Source: Nostoc linckia FACHB-104
Lineage (GTDB): Bacteria > Cyanobacteriota > Cyanobacteriia > Cyanobacteriales > Nostocaceae
NCBI RefSeq assembly: GCF_014696615.1
Contig: NZ_JACJQJ010000042.1
Coordinates: 1 to 64,000, forward strand
Length of the DNA: 64,000 nucleotides
Direction of reading: 5' to 3'
Shown here: positions 37,059-46,715 of the stretch, in pieces
How positions within the stretch are numbered: position 1 is the first letter of the stretch
How the letters are laid out: every line of letters begins with the position of its first letter
Made by a program: the position numbers and the translations under genes
The notes under the pieces: model-generated
Databases searched by the model: none
What the model was told of the DNA's origin: nothing
Seen by the model: only the letters and a program-made list of their open reading frames with translations

Positions 37059-37453
37059 AGTAAAATTGCCCTTTACTTTTTGTAATACCCGAATGATACC
37101 ACTGCTAATCACCACTGCAAGAGGATTTCTGCTTAATAACTTCTTATATCAAAAAATTCAGTATTTTTTAGATTTTTTTTAACTTTAGTAAATTTTGCTT
37201 ATTTTTTGTGATAATTATGTGGGACTAACTATCATAAAAAAGCCTTTGTGTAGCAGTAATAGCCAGTCTCTAACTTGCGTTTTGCTGAAGCTGTTATAGA
37301 TTTCTTGCTATTTCTGTAAGATGTGTGAGCTTCTAGCTAATTCATCATTGTATAGCAGTAGTGCATGATGTTTAAAGCTGGGAACGAACTCTTTGCAACC
37401 AAGCTATTGTTGCATCATGCACCCTAGGTAAATTTCAGTGTTACTACTAGGTA
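37059..37453. other. gene-free stretch upstream of gpmI with competing hairpins
   Basis: 395 bases. It contains a perfect 10-bp inverted repeat GTGCATGATG / CATCATGCAC (37361-37370 with 37413-37422). Nested in it is TGCAAC / GTTGCA (37394-37399 with 37409-37414), which shares two bases with the outer right arm. No gene is seen. Confidence 0.5.
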
Positions 37454-39151
37454 TTATTTGCGTTTTGCTGAAGCTTTAGCGGCTTTAGCAGCTTTTTTGG
37501 CTGCTTTTTCAGCAGCGATCGCAGCTAGCTTTGCTTCTTCTTTTTCTTCAGCAATTTTATCCAGGTAGTAATGATAATTACCTAAATAAACGCGGAATTC
37601 ACCATCGCGAATTTCCACAATTTTATTGGCTACCTGGGAGATAAAATAACGGTCGTGAGAGACAACAATGGCTGTTCCATCATAGTTTTGCAGGGCTTCC
37701 TCCAACATTTCTTTAGCTGGAATATCTAGATGGTTTGTCGGCTCATCTAATATTAGTAAATTTGCTGGACGTAAGAGCATTTTTGCTAAAGCTAGACGTG
37801 CTTTTTCACCTCCACTTAATGCGCCAACTGGTTTAAATACTGTGTCTCCAGTAAATAAGAATCGCCCTAACAATGTGCGAACTTCTTCATTTTTCCAGTC
37901 TGGAACTTCATCGTGAATAGTTTCCATAACTGTCTTTTTCAAATCCAAAGCTTCTGCCTGATTTTGTTCAAAGTAACCAGGTATAACATTGTGATCGCCT
38001 AATTTAACACTACCTTCTGTGGGTGGTTCCATACCCATAATTACCCGCAGTAGGGTAGATTTACCTGCACCGTTAGGGCCCAAGAAAGCAATGCGATCGC
38101 CTCTTTCAATGAAGAGATTGGCTCCTAAAAATAAGATTTTATCGTCATAGATATGAGTTAAATCTTTAATAGTGACTACTTCTCGTCCGCTACGGGGTGC
38201 ATCGGGAAAGCGAAAATGTAGAGTTCTTACACCACCTGTAGGTGCTTCAATTCTCTCGATTTTTTCTAGTTGTTTTTCGCGGCTTTTGGCTTGAGTACTC
38301 CGGGTAGCACTAGCGCGAAATCTGTCAACGAAAGCTTGTTGTTTCTCTAGTTCTTTCTGCTGTCTTTCGTAAGCACTCAACTGTGCTGATTGATTTTCAG
38401 CTTTTTGTTGCAGGTATGATGAATAATTACCCAGGTAAGTAGTAGAAACACCGCGTTCTGTTTCTACAATTTGAGTGCAGAGGCGGTCAAGAAACTCCCG
38501 GTCATGGGAGACTATTACCATTGGAGTCACTAGACTTTTTAAGTAATTTTCCAACCACTCAATAGTTTCTAAGTCTAAGTGGTTTGTTGGTTCGTCCAGT
38601 AGCAATAAATCTGGTTTTTGCAACAGGATTTTACCCAAACTCATCCGCATCTGCCAACCACCAGAGAAAGCGCTAACGAGGCGATCGCCATCTTCTTGTT
38701 CAAATCCCATCTCTGGTAAGATTTTGCCGATGCGTGTTTCTAAACCATAGCCATCCAAGCCTTCAAATTGGCGCTGTAAGCGATCCAATTTATTGATTAA
38801 CTGATCGAGTTCCTCTGGAGTTGCAGTTTCCATGTCTCTTGTCACCTGCGCGATAGAAAGCTGCACTTGATTCGCTTCTTTGAAAACAGTCCAAAATTCT
38901 TCTCTCACAGTGCGGCCGGGGTCTACTTCAAACTCTTGGTTGAGGTAGGCTATATGTAAACTCGCAGGACGGATGATTTCCCCAGCCGTCGGTTCAATTT
39001 CTCCAGATATAATTTTCAGTTGGGTAGATTTACCTGCACCGTTCACACCGACTAAGCCGATGCGATCGCCAGGTTTAACTTCCCAGTTGATATCTTTGAG
39101 AACTTCACCTGTGGGATAAATTTTACTAATATGTTCTAGTCGCAGCATCAA
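37454..39151 (-). CDS. ABC-F family ATPase
   Basis: 565 residues with two tandem ABC domains and no membrane segment. Domain 1 has GVNGAGKST, signature FSGGWQMRMSLGKIL and LLLLDEPTNHLD. The charged linker follows (ENQSAQLSAYERQQKELEKQ). Domain 2 has LGPNGAGKST, LSGGEKARLALAKMLL and NLLILDEPTNHLD. The C-terminus is a Lys/Ala-rich basic tail. ABC-F proteins act on the ribosome in translation rescue or antibiotic protection; which subgroup this is (EttA, Uup or other) cannot be fixed by eye. Two ATG codons open the frame (MMLRLEH). Confidence 0.85.
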   Translation of the reverse strand: MMLRLEHISKIYPTGEVLKDINWEVKPGDRIGLVGVNGAGKSTQLKIISGEIEPTAGEIIRPASLHIAYLNQEFEVDPGRTVREEFWTVFKEANQVQLSIAQVTRDMETATPEELDQLINKLDRLQRQFEGLDGYGLETRIGKILPEMGFEQEDGDRLVSAFSGGWQMRMSLGKILLQKPDLLLLDEPTNHLDLETIEWLENYLKSLVTPMVIVSHDREFLDRLCTQIVETERGVSTTYLGNYSSYLQQKAENQSAQLSAYERQQKELEKQQAFVDRFRASATRSTQAKSREKQLEKIERIEAPTGGVRTLHFRFPDAPRSGREVVTIKDLTHIYDDKILFLGANLFIERGDRIAFLGPNGAGKSTLLRVIMGMEPPTEGSVKLGDHNVIPGYFEQNQAEALDLKKTVMETIHDEVPDWKNEEVRTLLGRFLFTGDTVFKPVGALSGGEKARLALAKMLLRPANLLILDEPTNHLDIPAKEMLEEALQNYDGTAIVVSHDRYFISQVANKIVEIRDGEFRVYLGNYHYYLDKIAEEKEEAKLAAIAAEKAAKKAAKAAKASAKRK

Positions 39152-39362
39152 GTTTTTCTCAGGTAGGGGATGGGTAGTTGGGGAATGAAGTGCTAATGCC
39201 GTGTCAATCTTAACAAAATTTAATTAATATTTCGTCGGGAAAAATTGCTGAATGATAAAAAAAGAGTTCGAGATTGTCACGCTCACAGCTAATTAAGTTA
39301 TATATACCTAATCACAACCACCTATTTCGACATTTGTTTACCCTAATATTCAAATTGTCCTG

Positions 39363-40178
39363 TTATTCTTTGCGGTTGCTGGAATTAGAAGCCTGCTGTT
39401 GTACTATTTGGCTGACTTCCTCGGCACTCAATTCTAAAGCTTGAGCTATTTGCTCTACAGTCAACCCAGCTGTCAACATTGGTAGTACTGCTTTTAACTT
39501 ACCTGTGCGCTCACCTACTTCTTTGCCTTCCTGAAAAGCTTCCTGATAGAATCTTGTCTGTTTTAACTCGCTCAAACTAAACATGGCTTCGATTTCCTCC
39601 CGACTCATGTTAGGAAATTTATAAACTAAGATAGTTTCTATTAATTGTAATAATTGCTGCTGTAATTGTGAGTTCGTCTCTTGCCTAGTTCTCTCGATTA
39701 ACTCTCGTGCTTGGTGAATCGCTATCTCTGCATCTTCAACTACTAATTTAACGGTTGCTATGCTAACTGGTAAAGTAGCAGGATCACCCAATTCATTCAG
39801 ATAAATCCGTTTTATCCTTTGACTGGCAAAAAATTCACGATAGTGTCTAATATCTCCTGTATCTACACTCCTGTTAGGGTATAAAACCACAGCACTCCAA
39901 TTATTTTTAGGTTTATTCTGACGCAGGTATAAACTTATTTCTGCAATCAGTCGTGAGTAAATTTCGTCATCTTGTTGAAATTGAACTTCAACGAAGTAAA
40001 TTGGTCTATCAGTAATTTCTATAGGCAAAAACAACCCATCTATTCGGAATGAAGTTTGTTTAATTTCAACTGATGAAAACAGATAATTGTTTGCTTCCTC
40101 AGGAACATTGCCAATGATTTCAAAGAAAATACTAGGTATTTCTTGAAATAGCCGATAAAATAAAATGTCAGTTTTCAC
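39363..40178 (-). CDS. Rpn-family (DUF2887) PD-(D/E)XK nuclease
   Basis: 271 residues. The Rpn recombination-promoting nuclease pattern is present: KTDILFYRLFQEIPSIFFEI at the start, SFRIDGLFLP with Asp, and IYFVEVQFQQDDEIYSRLI carrying the E-x-Q of the active site. The region after about 175 is helical and ends with TAGLTVEQIAQALELSAEEV, the common Rpn tail. Such genes are often annotated as putative transposases but carry no transposase motif. A standalone gene; its role in DNA processing is inferred. Confidence 0.85.
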   Translation of the reverse strand: MKTDILFYRLFQEIPSIFFEIIGNVPEEANNYLFSSVEIKQTSFRIDGLFLPIEITDRPIYFVEVQFQQDDEIYSRLIAEISLYLRQNKPKNNWSAVVLYPNRSVDTGDIRHYREFFASQRIKRIYLNELGDPATLPVSIATVKLVVEDAEIAIHQARELIERTRQETNSQLQQQLLQLIETILVYKFPNMSREEIEAMFSLSELKQTRFYQEAFQEGKEVGERTGKLKAVLPMLTAGLTVEQIAQALELSAEEVSQIVQQQASNSSNRKE

Positions 40179-40222
40179 AAAAGTCTACAAGTTTTGTATT
40201 ATAGATGCGTCTATTGATTTAT

Positions 40223-40708
40223 TTATTCTTCAGCACCATCGCGCACTTCTTGCAACTGTTCTTTTGATATACCTAAGATTCGTGAAAGTGGTGCTAATAA
40301 GCTATCATCAATAACTTCTCCGGCATAAATATTATTGAGTTCAGAAGGAGAAACTTTAAATGTATCGCAAAATTTAGCAAACTCTTGACTACTCAAATCT
40401 AAAGCTTTCTGCCTTTCACTTAATAAAAGTGCGATCGCCCTAGTTCCATATTTGGGACGTTCGCTAATTTTTATATATTTTTTTATCGTATCTTTGACTT
40501 GCTTACTGTCACCACCAGTTGCTTTAACTAAATCAGTGCAAGCCAATTTAAGTGCTTTTTTTAAAACTTCGTCCTGGTTTAAAAACTTAATAATTTCATC
40601 TACATATTCTTGTTTAAAAAAACCAGCTAAATCGCCTTTATAGTAGATGGGCATAAAAACATCGCTTGATTCTACTTGCCAAGCTGAAGGTTCATTGGGT
40701 AGTGACAT
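40223..40708 (-). CDS. HTH-like small protein of unknown function
   Basis: 161 residues, soluble and helical. The last 60 residues (SQEFAKFCDTFKVSPSELNN, then DDSLLAPLSRILGISKEQL) look like an XRE-type HTH fold. The first 60 residues contain YKGDLAGFFKQEYVDEIIKF, of unknown kind. It could be a DNA-binding regulator or an antitoxin; no partner toxin is adjacent (the Rpn-type gene lies 44 bases downstream on the same strand). It is only tentatively assigned. Confidence 0.6.
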   Translation of the reverse strand: MSLPNEPSAWQVESSDVFMPIYYKGDLAGFFKQEYVDEIIKFLNQDEVLKKALKLACTDLVKATGGDSKQVKDTIKKYIKISERPKYGTRAIALLLSERQKALDLSSQEFAKFCDTFKVSPSELNNIYAGEVIDDSLLAPLSRILGISKEQLQEVRDGAEE

Positions 40709-41638
40709 GAATACACCTCAGAAAATTCAAGATTGTAACATTATCTCAATTAATACACGAGGCTTCCACATCCAATAAGCTAAAGCAATTTCATCTTTAT
40801 TGCTTTACTTTTTATCGTCACCAGTGCTATCTCATGCACAAAAAGCAGAAAACAATATCCTGATAAAATTTGTATTTATTATTAGATATTTGTAATAAAA
40901 ATTAACAATATTTTGTTTGCCTATACAGATAAATTTACAAGTTTACTTGTAGACAAATGAGCGATCGCTCACAAATAGTCAACTTGCTTTTGCTTCATCT
41001 ACAGACGCTTCAGCCGCCGCAGCCAGTCTAGGGTGTTGATTTTGTGTGTTTTTAGGGGATTTCGCGAAAAATTATTTGTGTCATTTTTGATTTATGGAAA
41101 AGCTTCTGGAACAGCCATTTTACGATAAAAGCAGGCGACACATTTTTTGCATGAAGTCTTACGGGCTAAACGTTACAGAGTCAACACCCTACAGCCAGTC
41201 TATCCATGACAGCTCTACCAATTATTGCTACTTCACTCAATGGCATAGATTTGATGTGCTTCACAATCTGGTTGACATCGGAGGATTCTGACATGGGCTT
41301 AACACCTAAGTAGTTAAGCAATTCCTCCATTGTTTAGCCTGCTCTGGCTGCGATGTTAGCTAAATTTTGTGTATCTGGAATCGATTCGCCTTTTTCCCAC
41401 AATTGCACAGCAGTAGCCGAAACACCCAGAAGCTTACCAAAAGCTCGTTGACTCATAGAGCTACGAGCCAAACCCTCAATGGGTGGAAGAAATTAAATCA
41501 CATAATGCAGTACGAATTTGCCTACTACCATTACTTTCAGGAAATGGAGGATGCTATCTATACTGCATTAGAAAACCGCCTATCGGTGTTAAAACTAACA
41601 TCATAACAAGCGGTTGTCCCAAATTTATAAAAAAACAA
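40709..41638. other. gene-poor stretch with a decayed HTH gene
   Basis: About 930 bases. Bases 40709-41180 hold nothing I can support apart from one HIP1 palindrome near 40962. The rest includes an XRE-type pseudogene (listed separately) and a 33-codon plus-strand frame at 41504-41605 that has no recognised product. Confidence 0.5.
41181..41492 (-). pseudogene. broken XRE-family HTH regulator with one in-frame stop
   Basis: Read on the minus strand, one frame gives MSQRAFGKLLGVSATAVQLW, then EKGESIPDTQNLANIAARAG, a classic XRE HTH. A TAA at 41334-41336 follows. The same frame then continues TMEELLNYLGVKPMSESSDV and ends AIIGRAVMDRLAVGC at a TGA (41181-41183). In an intact homologue the residue at the stop would be expected to be Tyr or similar. 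The start side is also lost: a stop lies at 41493-41495. So one nonsense change plus loss of the N-terminus explains the decay. Confidence 0.75.
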
Positions 41639-42739
41639 TTAGCTTGTAGCACCAGAGGCCGCTAACTCTGCTAAACGTTCCTGCTGGTCTTGAGAGATAC
41701 AAGATTGTATAACTGACTCTAAATCACCTTCCAATACAGGGTTAAGAGAATAGTTCTGTCCCAGACGGTGATCAGTAACGCGGTTGTCTTTATAATTATA
41801 GGTGCGAATTTTTTCCGATCGCGACCCTGTCCCAACTTGCGATCGCCTCATGGAAGTTACAGCTTCTTGTTGTTCGCGTAACTTCATTTCATAAAGTTTC
41901 GCTCGCAAAATTTGCATTGCCCGTTCTTTGTTTTGCAACTGGCTGCGTTCTTCCGTACAGAAAATCCGAATTCCTGTAGGTTTGTGCATCAAGTCAACAG
42001 CCGTTTCCACCTTGTTGACGTTTTGTCCACCAGCACCACCAGAACGAGCCGTGGTCATTTCAATATCCTTGGGGTCAATGTGGATTTCCACATCATCCAC
42101 TTCCGGCATGATAGCCACTGTAGCTGTGGAGGTGTGAACCCTTCCGCCAGCTTCGGTTGCAGGTACACGCTGTACGCGATGTACTCCGGCTTCAAACTTG
42201 AGCTTGCTGTAAACACTCTCACCCTGAATTTCTAGGATTACTTCTTTAAAGCCGCCCATTTCACCTAGTGACTCGCTCACTAGTTTCACTCTCCAGTTCT
42301 GTCCGTCAGCGTAGCGAGAGTACATCCGTAGTAAATCGCCTGCCCAAATACTCGCTTCGTCGCCGCCAGTACCAGCGCGAATTTCCAACATGATGTTTTT
42401 ATCATCGTTGGGATCGCGGGGTAGCAACAATATTTTTAAGCGGTTCTCTAAATATTCCAGCTTTTGTTCTAGTTCATCTACTTCCAGGGCTGCCATTTCT
42501 TGCAACTCCGGATCGCTCGCCGATTCTTTGTAAACCTGACGCGCTCCGATCAAATCTTCTTGAGCTACTTTCCAAGTTTCATAGGTATTAACTACCTCTT
42601 CCAAAGAAGAACGAGATTTAGCAATTTGTTGAAACTCGTCAGGATTTCTCGCGGTATCGGGGTCACCAAGACGACGAGTTAATTCATTAAAGGTTTGTTC
42701 AACAGATTTTAGTTTGTCCAGCAGGTATGATTCAGCCAT
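41639..42739 (-). CDS. prfA: peptide chain release factor 1
   Basis: 366 residues from the ATG at 42739, which has a good AAGGAG site 12-13 bases upstream. The frame stays open for 13 more codons, but those run into a hairpin stem. GGQ is in [18 protein letters not shown] and hydrolyses the peptidyl ester; the PAT tripeptide in [15 protein letters not shown] marks RF1 and reads UAA/UAG. The N-terminal coiled region is normal. It is the last gene of the ribosomal cluster, separated from rpmE by a terminator-like hairpin. Confidence 0.95.
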   Translation of the reverse strand: MAESYLLDKLKSVEQTFNELTRRLGDPDTARNPDEFQQIAKSRSSLEEVVNTYETWKVAQEDLIGARQVYKESASDPELQEMAALEVDELEQKLEYLENRLKILLLPRDPNDDKNIMLEIRAGTGGDEASIWAGDLLRMYSRYADGQNWRVKLVSESLGEMGGFKEVILEIQGESVYSKLKFEAGVHRVQRVPATEAGGRVHTSTATVAIMPEVDDVEIHIDPKDIEMTTARSGGAGGQNVNKVETAVDLMHKPTGIRIFCTEERSQLQNKERAMQILRAKLYEMKLREQQEAVTSMRRSQVGTGSRSEKIRTYNYKDNRVTDHRLGQNYSLNPVLEGDLESVIQSCISQDQQERLAELAASGATS

Positions 42740-42760
42740 GATGAGTAGGACGCTCCTTAA

Positions 42761-42836
42761 AATAACAAGTTGGCTCAAGCATTAAATGACAATCGACCCA
42801 GCTGATTGCAGGGTCGTCGTTAACAGCAGAGCCAAC
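42761..42836 (-). terminator. two-tier hairpin between rpmE and prfA
   Basis: On the minus strand an outer 8-bp stem GTTGGCTC / GAGCCAAC (42829-42836 with 42769-42776) and an inner 6-bp stem CGACCC / GGGTCG (42811-42816 with 42794-42799) form a nested structure, followed by TTGTTATTTT. It begins three bases past the rpmE stop codon and ends just before the prfA ribosome site. Confidence 0.65.
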
Positions 42837-42839
42837 CCG

Positions 42840-43079
42840 CTACTTTTTGTCTGTGTCGCCTGAGGTTTGAGTGCTGCTCATACCGTACTTGCGAAGGAAG
42901 CGCTCTACTCGACCCTCAGTATCGATAATCTTCTGGGTGCCGGTGTAGAAAGGATGGTTTCCAGACCAAACATCTACGTGCAGTTCTGGCTTGGTAGAGC
43001 CAACAGTCATTACAACTTGACCGTTGCAGTAAACTTTCGCATCTGGATACCACTTGGGATGAATATCAGATTTAGCCAT
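42840..43079 (-). CDS. rpmE: 50S ribosomal protein L31
   Basis: 79 residues. It starts AKSDIHPKWYPDAKVYCNGQ and contains VDVWSGNHPFYTGTQKIID and GRVERFLRKYG, the L31 pattern. It has only one Cys, so it is the zinc-free (C-minus) form. The C-terminal tail is longer and polar, as in cyanobacteria. It is the last ribosomal-protein gene of the cluster. Confidence 0.95.
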   Translation of the reverse strand: MAKSDIHPKWYPDAKVYCNGQVVMTVGSTKPELHVDVWSGNHPFYTGTQKIIDTEGRVERFLRKYGMSSTQTSGDTDKK

Positions 43080-43186
43080 TGTTCCTTTTGTGGTGAATCT
43101 ATATCAATTATAACTTTCAGATGAAGGCGGAATTAGGGATTAGGGGCTAGGGGCTAGACAATTAACAATACCCAACACCCAATTCC

Positions 43187-43606
43187 CTATCGCTTGGAGT
43201 ACTGAGGTGCTTTGCGAGCTTTGTGTAAACCGTATTTTTTCCGCTCTTTAGCTCGTGGGTCACGAGTGAGGTAACCTTCTGTTTTTAAAGGGGAACGGTT
43301 ATCTGGGTCTAGCTGACACAAGGCACGAGCAACACCCAAACGAATAGAATCAGCTTGTCCGGTTAAGCCACCACCTTCAGCTTTTACTAAGATGTCATAT
43401 TCGTTTTCTAAACCCAATGTTTCTAGAGGGCCTTTAATCACACCCAGATAATTGGCGTTAAATTGGAAGTACAAATTTCCATCTTTACCATTTACAGTCA
43501 GTTGACCGCTACCTGGAATCAAACGTACTCTTGCTACTGCTGACTTACGGCGGCCAGTACCCCAGTATACGGCACGACCACTAGTAGTTTCTGCTACTGC
43601 TATCAT
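43187..43606 (-). CDS. rpsI: 30S ribosomal protein S9
   Basis: 139 residues. [20 protein letters not shown] and the C-terminal [14 protein letters not shown] are the conserved S9 ends; the tail reaches the P-site tRNA. Its ATG overlaps the TAA of rplM by one base (TAATG), so the two proteins are translationally coupled, as in most bacteria. Confidence 0.95.
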   Translation of the reverse strand: MIAVAETTSGRAVYWGTGRRKSAVARVRLIPGSGQLTVNGKDGNLYFQFNANYLGVIKGPLETLGLENEYDILVKAEGGGLTGQADSIRLGVARALCQLDPDNRSPLKTEGYLTRDPRAKERKKYGLHKARKAPQYSKR

Positions 43607-44061
43607 TAACTTTCTGCTCCAGGAATTGTATTAACTTTAAGTTCTTTGGGTTTTTGCGCTGCATGGGGGTGAGTTGGCCCAGCATAGACTTTCAGCTTAG
43701 TAAACAACTGCTTACCCAGGCTATTTTTGGGTAACATTCCTTTAACAGCGTGTTCTACAATTCTTTCTGGTAGACGCTGTTGCAGCTTAGCGAAGGTTTC
43801 TGTCTTCATTCCACCAGGACGGCCAGAATGGCGACGATAGAGCTTTTGGGTACGTTTTTTACCTGTAACTGCTATCTTTTCAGCATTGATAACAATGACA
43901 AAATCACCTGTATCTAGGTGAGGAGTATACTCGGCTTTCTTTTTGCCTCGCAAAACCATAGCGATTTCACTAGCGAGGCGACCGAGGCGTTGGTCTGTGG
44001 CATCTACTATGTACCACTCACGCTCAAGAGACTCTTGAGGAGGAAGGTATGTTTTAGTCAT
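43606..44061 (-). CDS. rplM: 50S ribosomal protein L13
   Basis: 151 residues from the ATG at 44061 (MTKTYLPPQ). Conserved blocks are [39 protein letters not shown] and [20 protein letters not shown]. The frame is open seven codons further upstream, but that part consists of ATGACAA-like repeats and AAAGGA lies just ahead of the chosen ATG. Confidence 0.93.
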   Translation of the reverse strand: MTKTYLPPQESLEREWYIVDATDQRLGRLASEIAMVLRGKKKAEYTPHLDTGDFVIVINAEKIAVTGKKRTQKLYRRHSGRPGGMKTETFAKLQQRLPERIVEHAVKGMLPKNSLGKQLFTKLKVYAGPTHPHAAQKPKELKVNTIPGAES

Positions 44062-44113
44062 TTGTAATTTGTCCTTTGTCATTTTTCTTTGTCATTGGTC
44101 ATTCGTCATTATG

Positions 44114-44977
44114 TCATTGGACTATTACCTGTTGACTTTTGACGATTGACTCCTGACTAAAAACTAATTTTGGCAGATTGTCATACCAAACATCTGGGGA
44201 AAAAGGGAAGTCTGGATAACCGACTCGCAACAAGCAAAGACCTTGAGGCGGTGCAGCATATTTTACTTCTTCTCGTCGTTCAGCTTTCCACAATTCAGTA
44301 AAGTTAGCTAGGGTGATCTGTCCAGTACCTACTTGTACCAACATCCCTACCAAAAGCCTAACCATGCCATACAAAAATCCATCTGCCTGAATTTCAATAT
44401 GGATTAATGGCCCACTGCGATGACACTCTGCTGCTTGTACTTCTACCCAAGAATGCGATCGCTTTGAGCCTGCACGGTGAAAAGCAGCAAGATGATGCTT
44501 TCCCAGCAGGGGTTTGAGGGCAGCCTTAATTAATGATTCATCTAGGGGCGCATAATAATAATGCCAACTGAAGGGTCGAACAAACAAGTTAGGTTGATCT
44601 TCAGTGTATATTGTGTAGCGATACCGTCGATAGGCTGCACTAAAGCGAGCGTGCCAACGGTTACTTACACCTGCTGAAGCCCTGATTAAAATATCATTGG
44701 GCAAATAGCTGTTAAGGATGGCTGCCCATTTGTGAGGTGGAATTAAACCTGTGGCTTCAAAATGTGCTACTTGGGCGGCGGCGTGAACTCCAGCATCAGT
44801 TCTGCCCGCACCATGTAGCGTCACATGATACCCAAGAATTTTGGCGATCGCTGTTTCTATCTCTTCTTGGACTGTACGCTGTTGCTTCTGCCGTTGCCAG
44901 CCATGAAAATGAGTGCCCAGGTATTGGATTACCAGGGCTACTCTGTGAGTTCCTGTTGGCTGGTGGCTTTCTAACAT
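44114..44977 (-). CDS. truA: tRNA pseudouridine synthase A
   Basis: 287 residues from the ATG at 44977; another ATG 21 bases upstream lies in repeat-like sequence. It makes pseudouridine 38-40 in the tRNA anticodon arm. The catalytic Asp is in LHGAGRTDAGVHAAAQVAHF. QYLGTHFHGWQRQ and ADGFLYGMVRLLVGMLVQVG are family blocks. It lies between rplQ and rplM, the usual bacterial place. Confidence 0.92.
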   Translation of the reverse strand: MLESHQPTGTHRVALVIQYLGTHFHGWQRQKQQRTVQEEIETAIAKILGYHVTLHGAGRTDAGVHAAAQVAHFEATGLIPPHKWAAILNSYLPNDILIRASAGVSNRWHARFSAAYRRYRYTIYTEDQPNLFVRPFSWHYYYAPLDESLIKAALKPLLGKHHLAAFHRAGSKRSHSWVEVQAAECHRSGPLIHIEIQADGFLYGMVRLLVGMLVQVGTGQITLANFTELWKAERREEVKYAAPPQGLCLLRVGYPDFPFSPDVWYDNLPKLVFSQESIVKSQQVIVQ

Positions 44978-45000
44978 ACAGATTTTGTCCTGTGTCATTT

Positions 45001-45037
45001 GTCACTTGTCTTTTACAAATGACTAATGACCAATGAC
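45001..45037. repeat. heptamer inverted array between rplQ and truA
   Basis: GTCACTTGTC facing ACAAATGACTAATGACCAAT forms an inverted pair of the ATGACAA/TTGTCAT heptamer class and can fold into a hairpin. The same kind of unit fills several other gaps of the ribosomal cluster. Confidence 0.6.
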
Positions 45038-45388
45038 TTAAACTAGTTCAATAATGGCCATCTCAGCATGGTCGCCTCGACGAGGGACTGTATGCAGGAT
45101 GCGGGTATAACCCCCATTGCGGTTGGCATAGCGAGTGGGAGCTTGCTCAAATAGAGCATGGACTAGTTGTTTGTCATAGATATAGCCAAGAGCTGCCCGG
45201 CGGGATGCTAAGGAACCGTCTTTGGCTAAAGTAATCATTTTATCTACTTCAGCTCTCACAACTTTAGCTCTAACTAAAGTGGTAGTAATTCGTCCATGAC
45301 GAACTAGTTCAGTGGTGAGCGCGCGCAGCAAAGCACGACGCTGGTCTGCTGGTTTACCAAGTTTTTTGACCCGACAACGGTGACGCAT
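45038..45388 (-). CDS. rplQ: 50S ribosomal protein L17
   Basis: 116 residues, usual bacterial length. [20 protein letters not shown] at the start and [20 protein letters not shown] near the end are conserved. It lies 33 bases after rpoA, the standard alpha-operon ending. Confidence 0.95.
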   Translation of the reverse strand: MRHRCRVKKLGKPADQRRALLRALTTELVRHGRITTTLVRAKVVRAEVDKMITLAKDGSLASRRAALGYIYDKQLVHALFEQAPTRYANRNGGYTRILHTVPRRGDHAEMAIIELV

Positions 45389-45421
45389 AATAATGCAATA
45401 TCAATTACTAACGGTTTTGAT

Positions 45422-46369
45422 TTAGCTGTGTTTAGAGCTTCTTTCTTGGGGCAGAGTAATGCCTAAGCGTCGCTGTAAAGCTTCAACTACCTCTTCCGCT
45501 GACTTCTGACCGAAGTTTTTAATTTCTAACAGGTCTTCTTGGGTATAGTCCAACAAATCGGCTACAGAGTTAACTTGTGCTCGTTTGAGACAGTTATATG
45601 CCCGTACAGAAAGTTGCAATTCTTCGATGGGAATTTGAGCGGTTGGGTCGTCTGGGATATCTGAACCTGTATCGGTAGGTTCGAGTGAGATATCTTTGAG
45701 AGGATTAAATAGATCTACCAGAATTCCGGCAGCAGATGATAGTGCTTCTTGTGGAGAAATACTACCATTCGTCCAGACTTCTAATAGCAAGCGATCCTTA
45801 GTGATCGAGCCATCCCCACGAGCTTCTTCAACACTATAATTGACTTTTCGGACTGGCATAAACACCGAGTCGATTTGCAAGAAGTCCAAAGATGTAGCTT
45901 CTTCTCGTCCTCGCTCTACAGTGCGATAACCTTTACCTTTCTCGATCCGAAATTCCATTTCCAGCTTGCCACCTTCTGCTAAGGTAGCGACATACTGAGT
46001 CGGATCAATGATTTCTACTTCACTCGGCAAATCAAAATGTGCTGCCGTAACTGTTGTAGGGCCGTTTACGAGCAAGCGCCCAATTTGGGGTTGAGAGGAA
46101 TAGCTTTTGAGAATGACTTCTTTCATTCTCATCAAGATTTCTAATACATCTTCCCTTACACCAGGAACTGTAGCAAACTCGTGTGAAACGCCTGCAATCC
46201 GCACTGCTGTAACTGCCGTTCCCTCTAGATTGGAAAGTAAAACGCGCCGTAAGGCGTTACCAACTGTAGTACCTTGACCGCGTTCTAGAGGTTCTAGGAC
46301 AAATTTACTGTAATGGTTTCGACTTTCCTCAGTATTAGAATCTACACATTCAATTTGAAACTGCGCCAC
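45422..46369 (-). CDS. rpoA: RNA polymerase subunit alpha
   Basis: 315 residues with a GTG start and a strong GGGAGG site at normal spacing. The N-terminal domain (FVLEPLERGQGTTVGNALRR and LLSNLEGTAVTAVRI) dimerises and binds beta subunits. The C-terminal domain (VRAYNCLKRAQVNSVADLLD, then EDLLEIKNFGQKSAEEV) contacts UP elements and activators. The linker between them is acidic. It is separated from rpsK by 346 bases, so it may have its own promoter. Confidence 0.96.
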   Translation of the reverse strand: MAQFQIECVDSNTEESRNHYSKFVLEPLERGQGTTVGNALRRVLLSNLEGTAVTAVRIAGVSHEFATVPGVREDVLEILMRMKEVILKSYSSQPQIGRLLVNGPTTVTAAHFDLPSEVEIIDPTQYVATLAEGGKLEMEFRIEKGKGYRTVERGREEATSLDFLQIDSVFMPVRKVNYSVEEARGDGSITKDRLLLEVWTNGSISPQEALSSAAGILVDLFNPLKDISLEPTDTGSDIPDDPTAQIPIEELQLSVRAYNCLKRAQVNSVADLLDYTQEDLLEIKNFGQKSAEEVVEALQRRLGITLPQERSSKHS

Positions 46370-46715
46370 GGAGTTGCCTCCCTTTTTTTAAGGTGCTACT
46401 AGTAGGCAAATCGCTTGCCTCCTGAATTTAGTTTTGTCCCTGAAGCTGAATTTAGGCGTATAAATTAACCAACTGAGAATGCTGGTATTTGATTTCCTTT
46501 TTTAGCTCATGGGAGTTAATAATTAATTTTGGGTTTTCCGAAGTTGAGCAAACCTCTTTCAAGGAAGCGATAACTTTACTTCTAAGTCCCCATACTTCTT
46601 GAAGTTCAAAAGCTGAGTCTGTCCACAGCAGTCTGCACGCTTGAACTTTTAGCAGACATTACAGCTAACTTTCTCATCCTCGAACTTCTCGTTGTTACCA
46701 CCTTCTAAGTAAGGG
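46370..46715. other. gene-free stretch between rpsK and rpoA
   Basis: 346 bases, unusually long for this operon. It includes a 6-bp hairpin AGGCAA / TTGCCT (46404-46409 with 46415-46420) about 40 bases before the rpoA start. An internal promoter or mRNA processing site is plausible. Confidence 0.4.

Noticed and set aside
41504-41605. 33-codon plus-strand frame beside the HTH pseudogene
   Set aside because: Too short and without recognised motifs; it may be a fragment, but nothing supports a gene.
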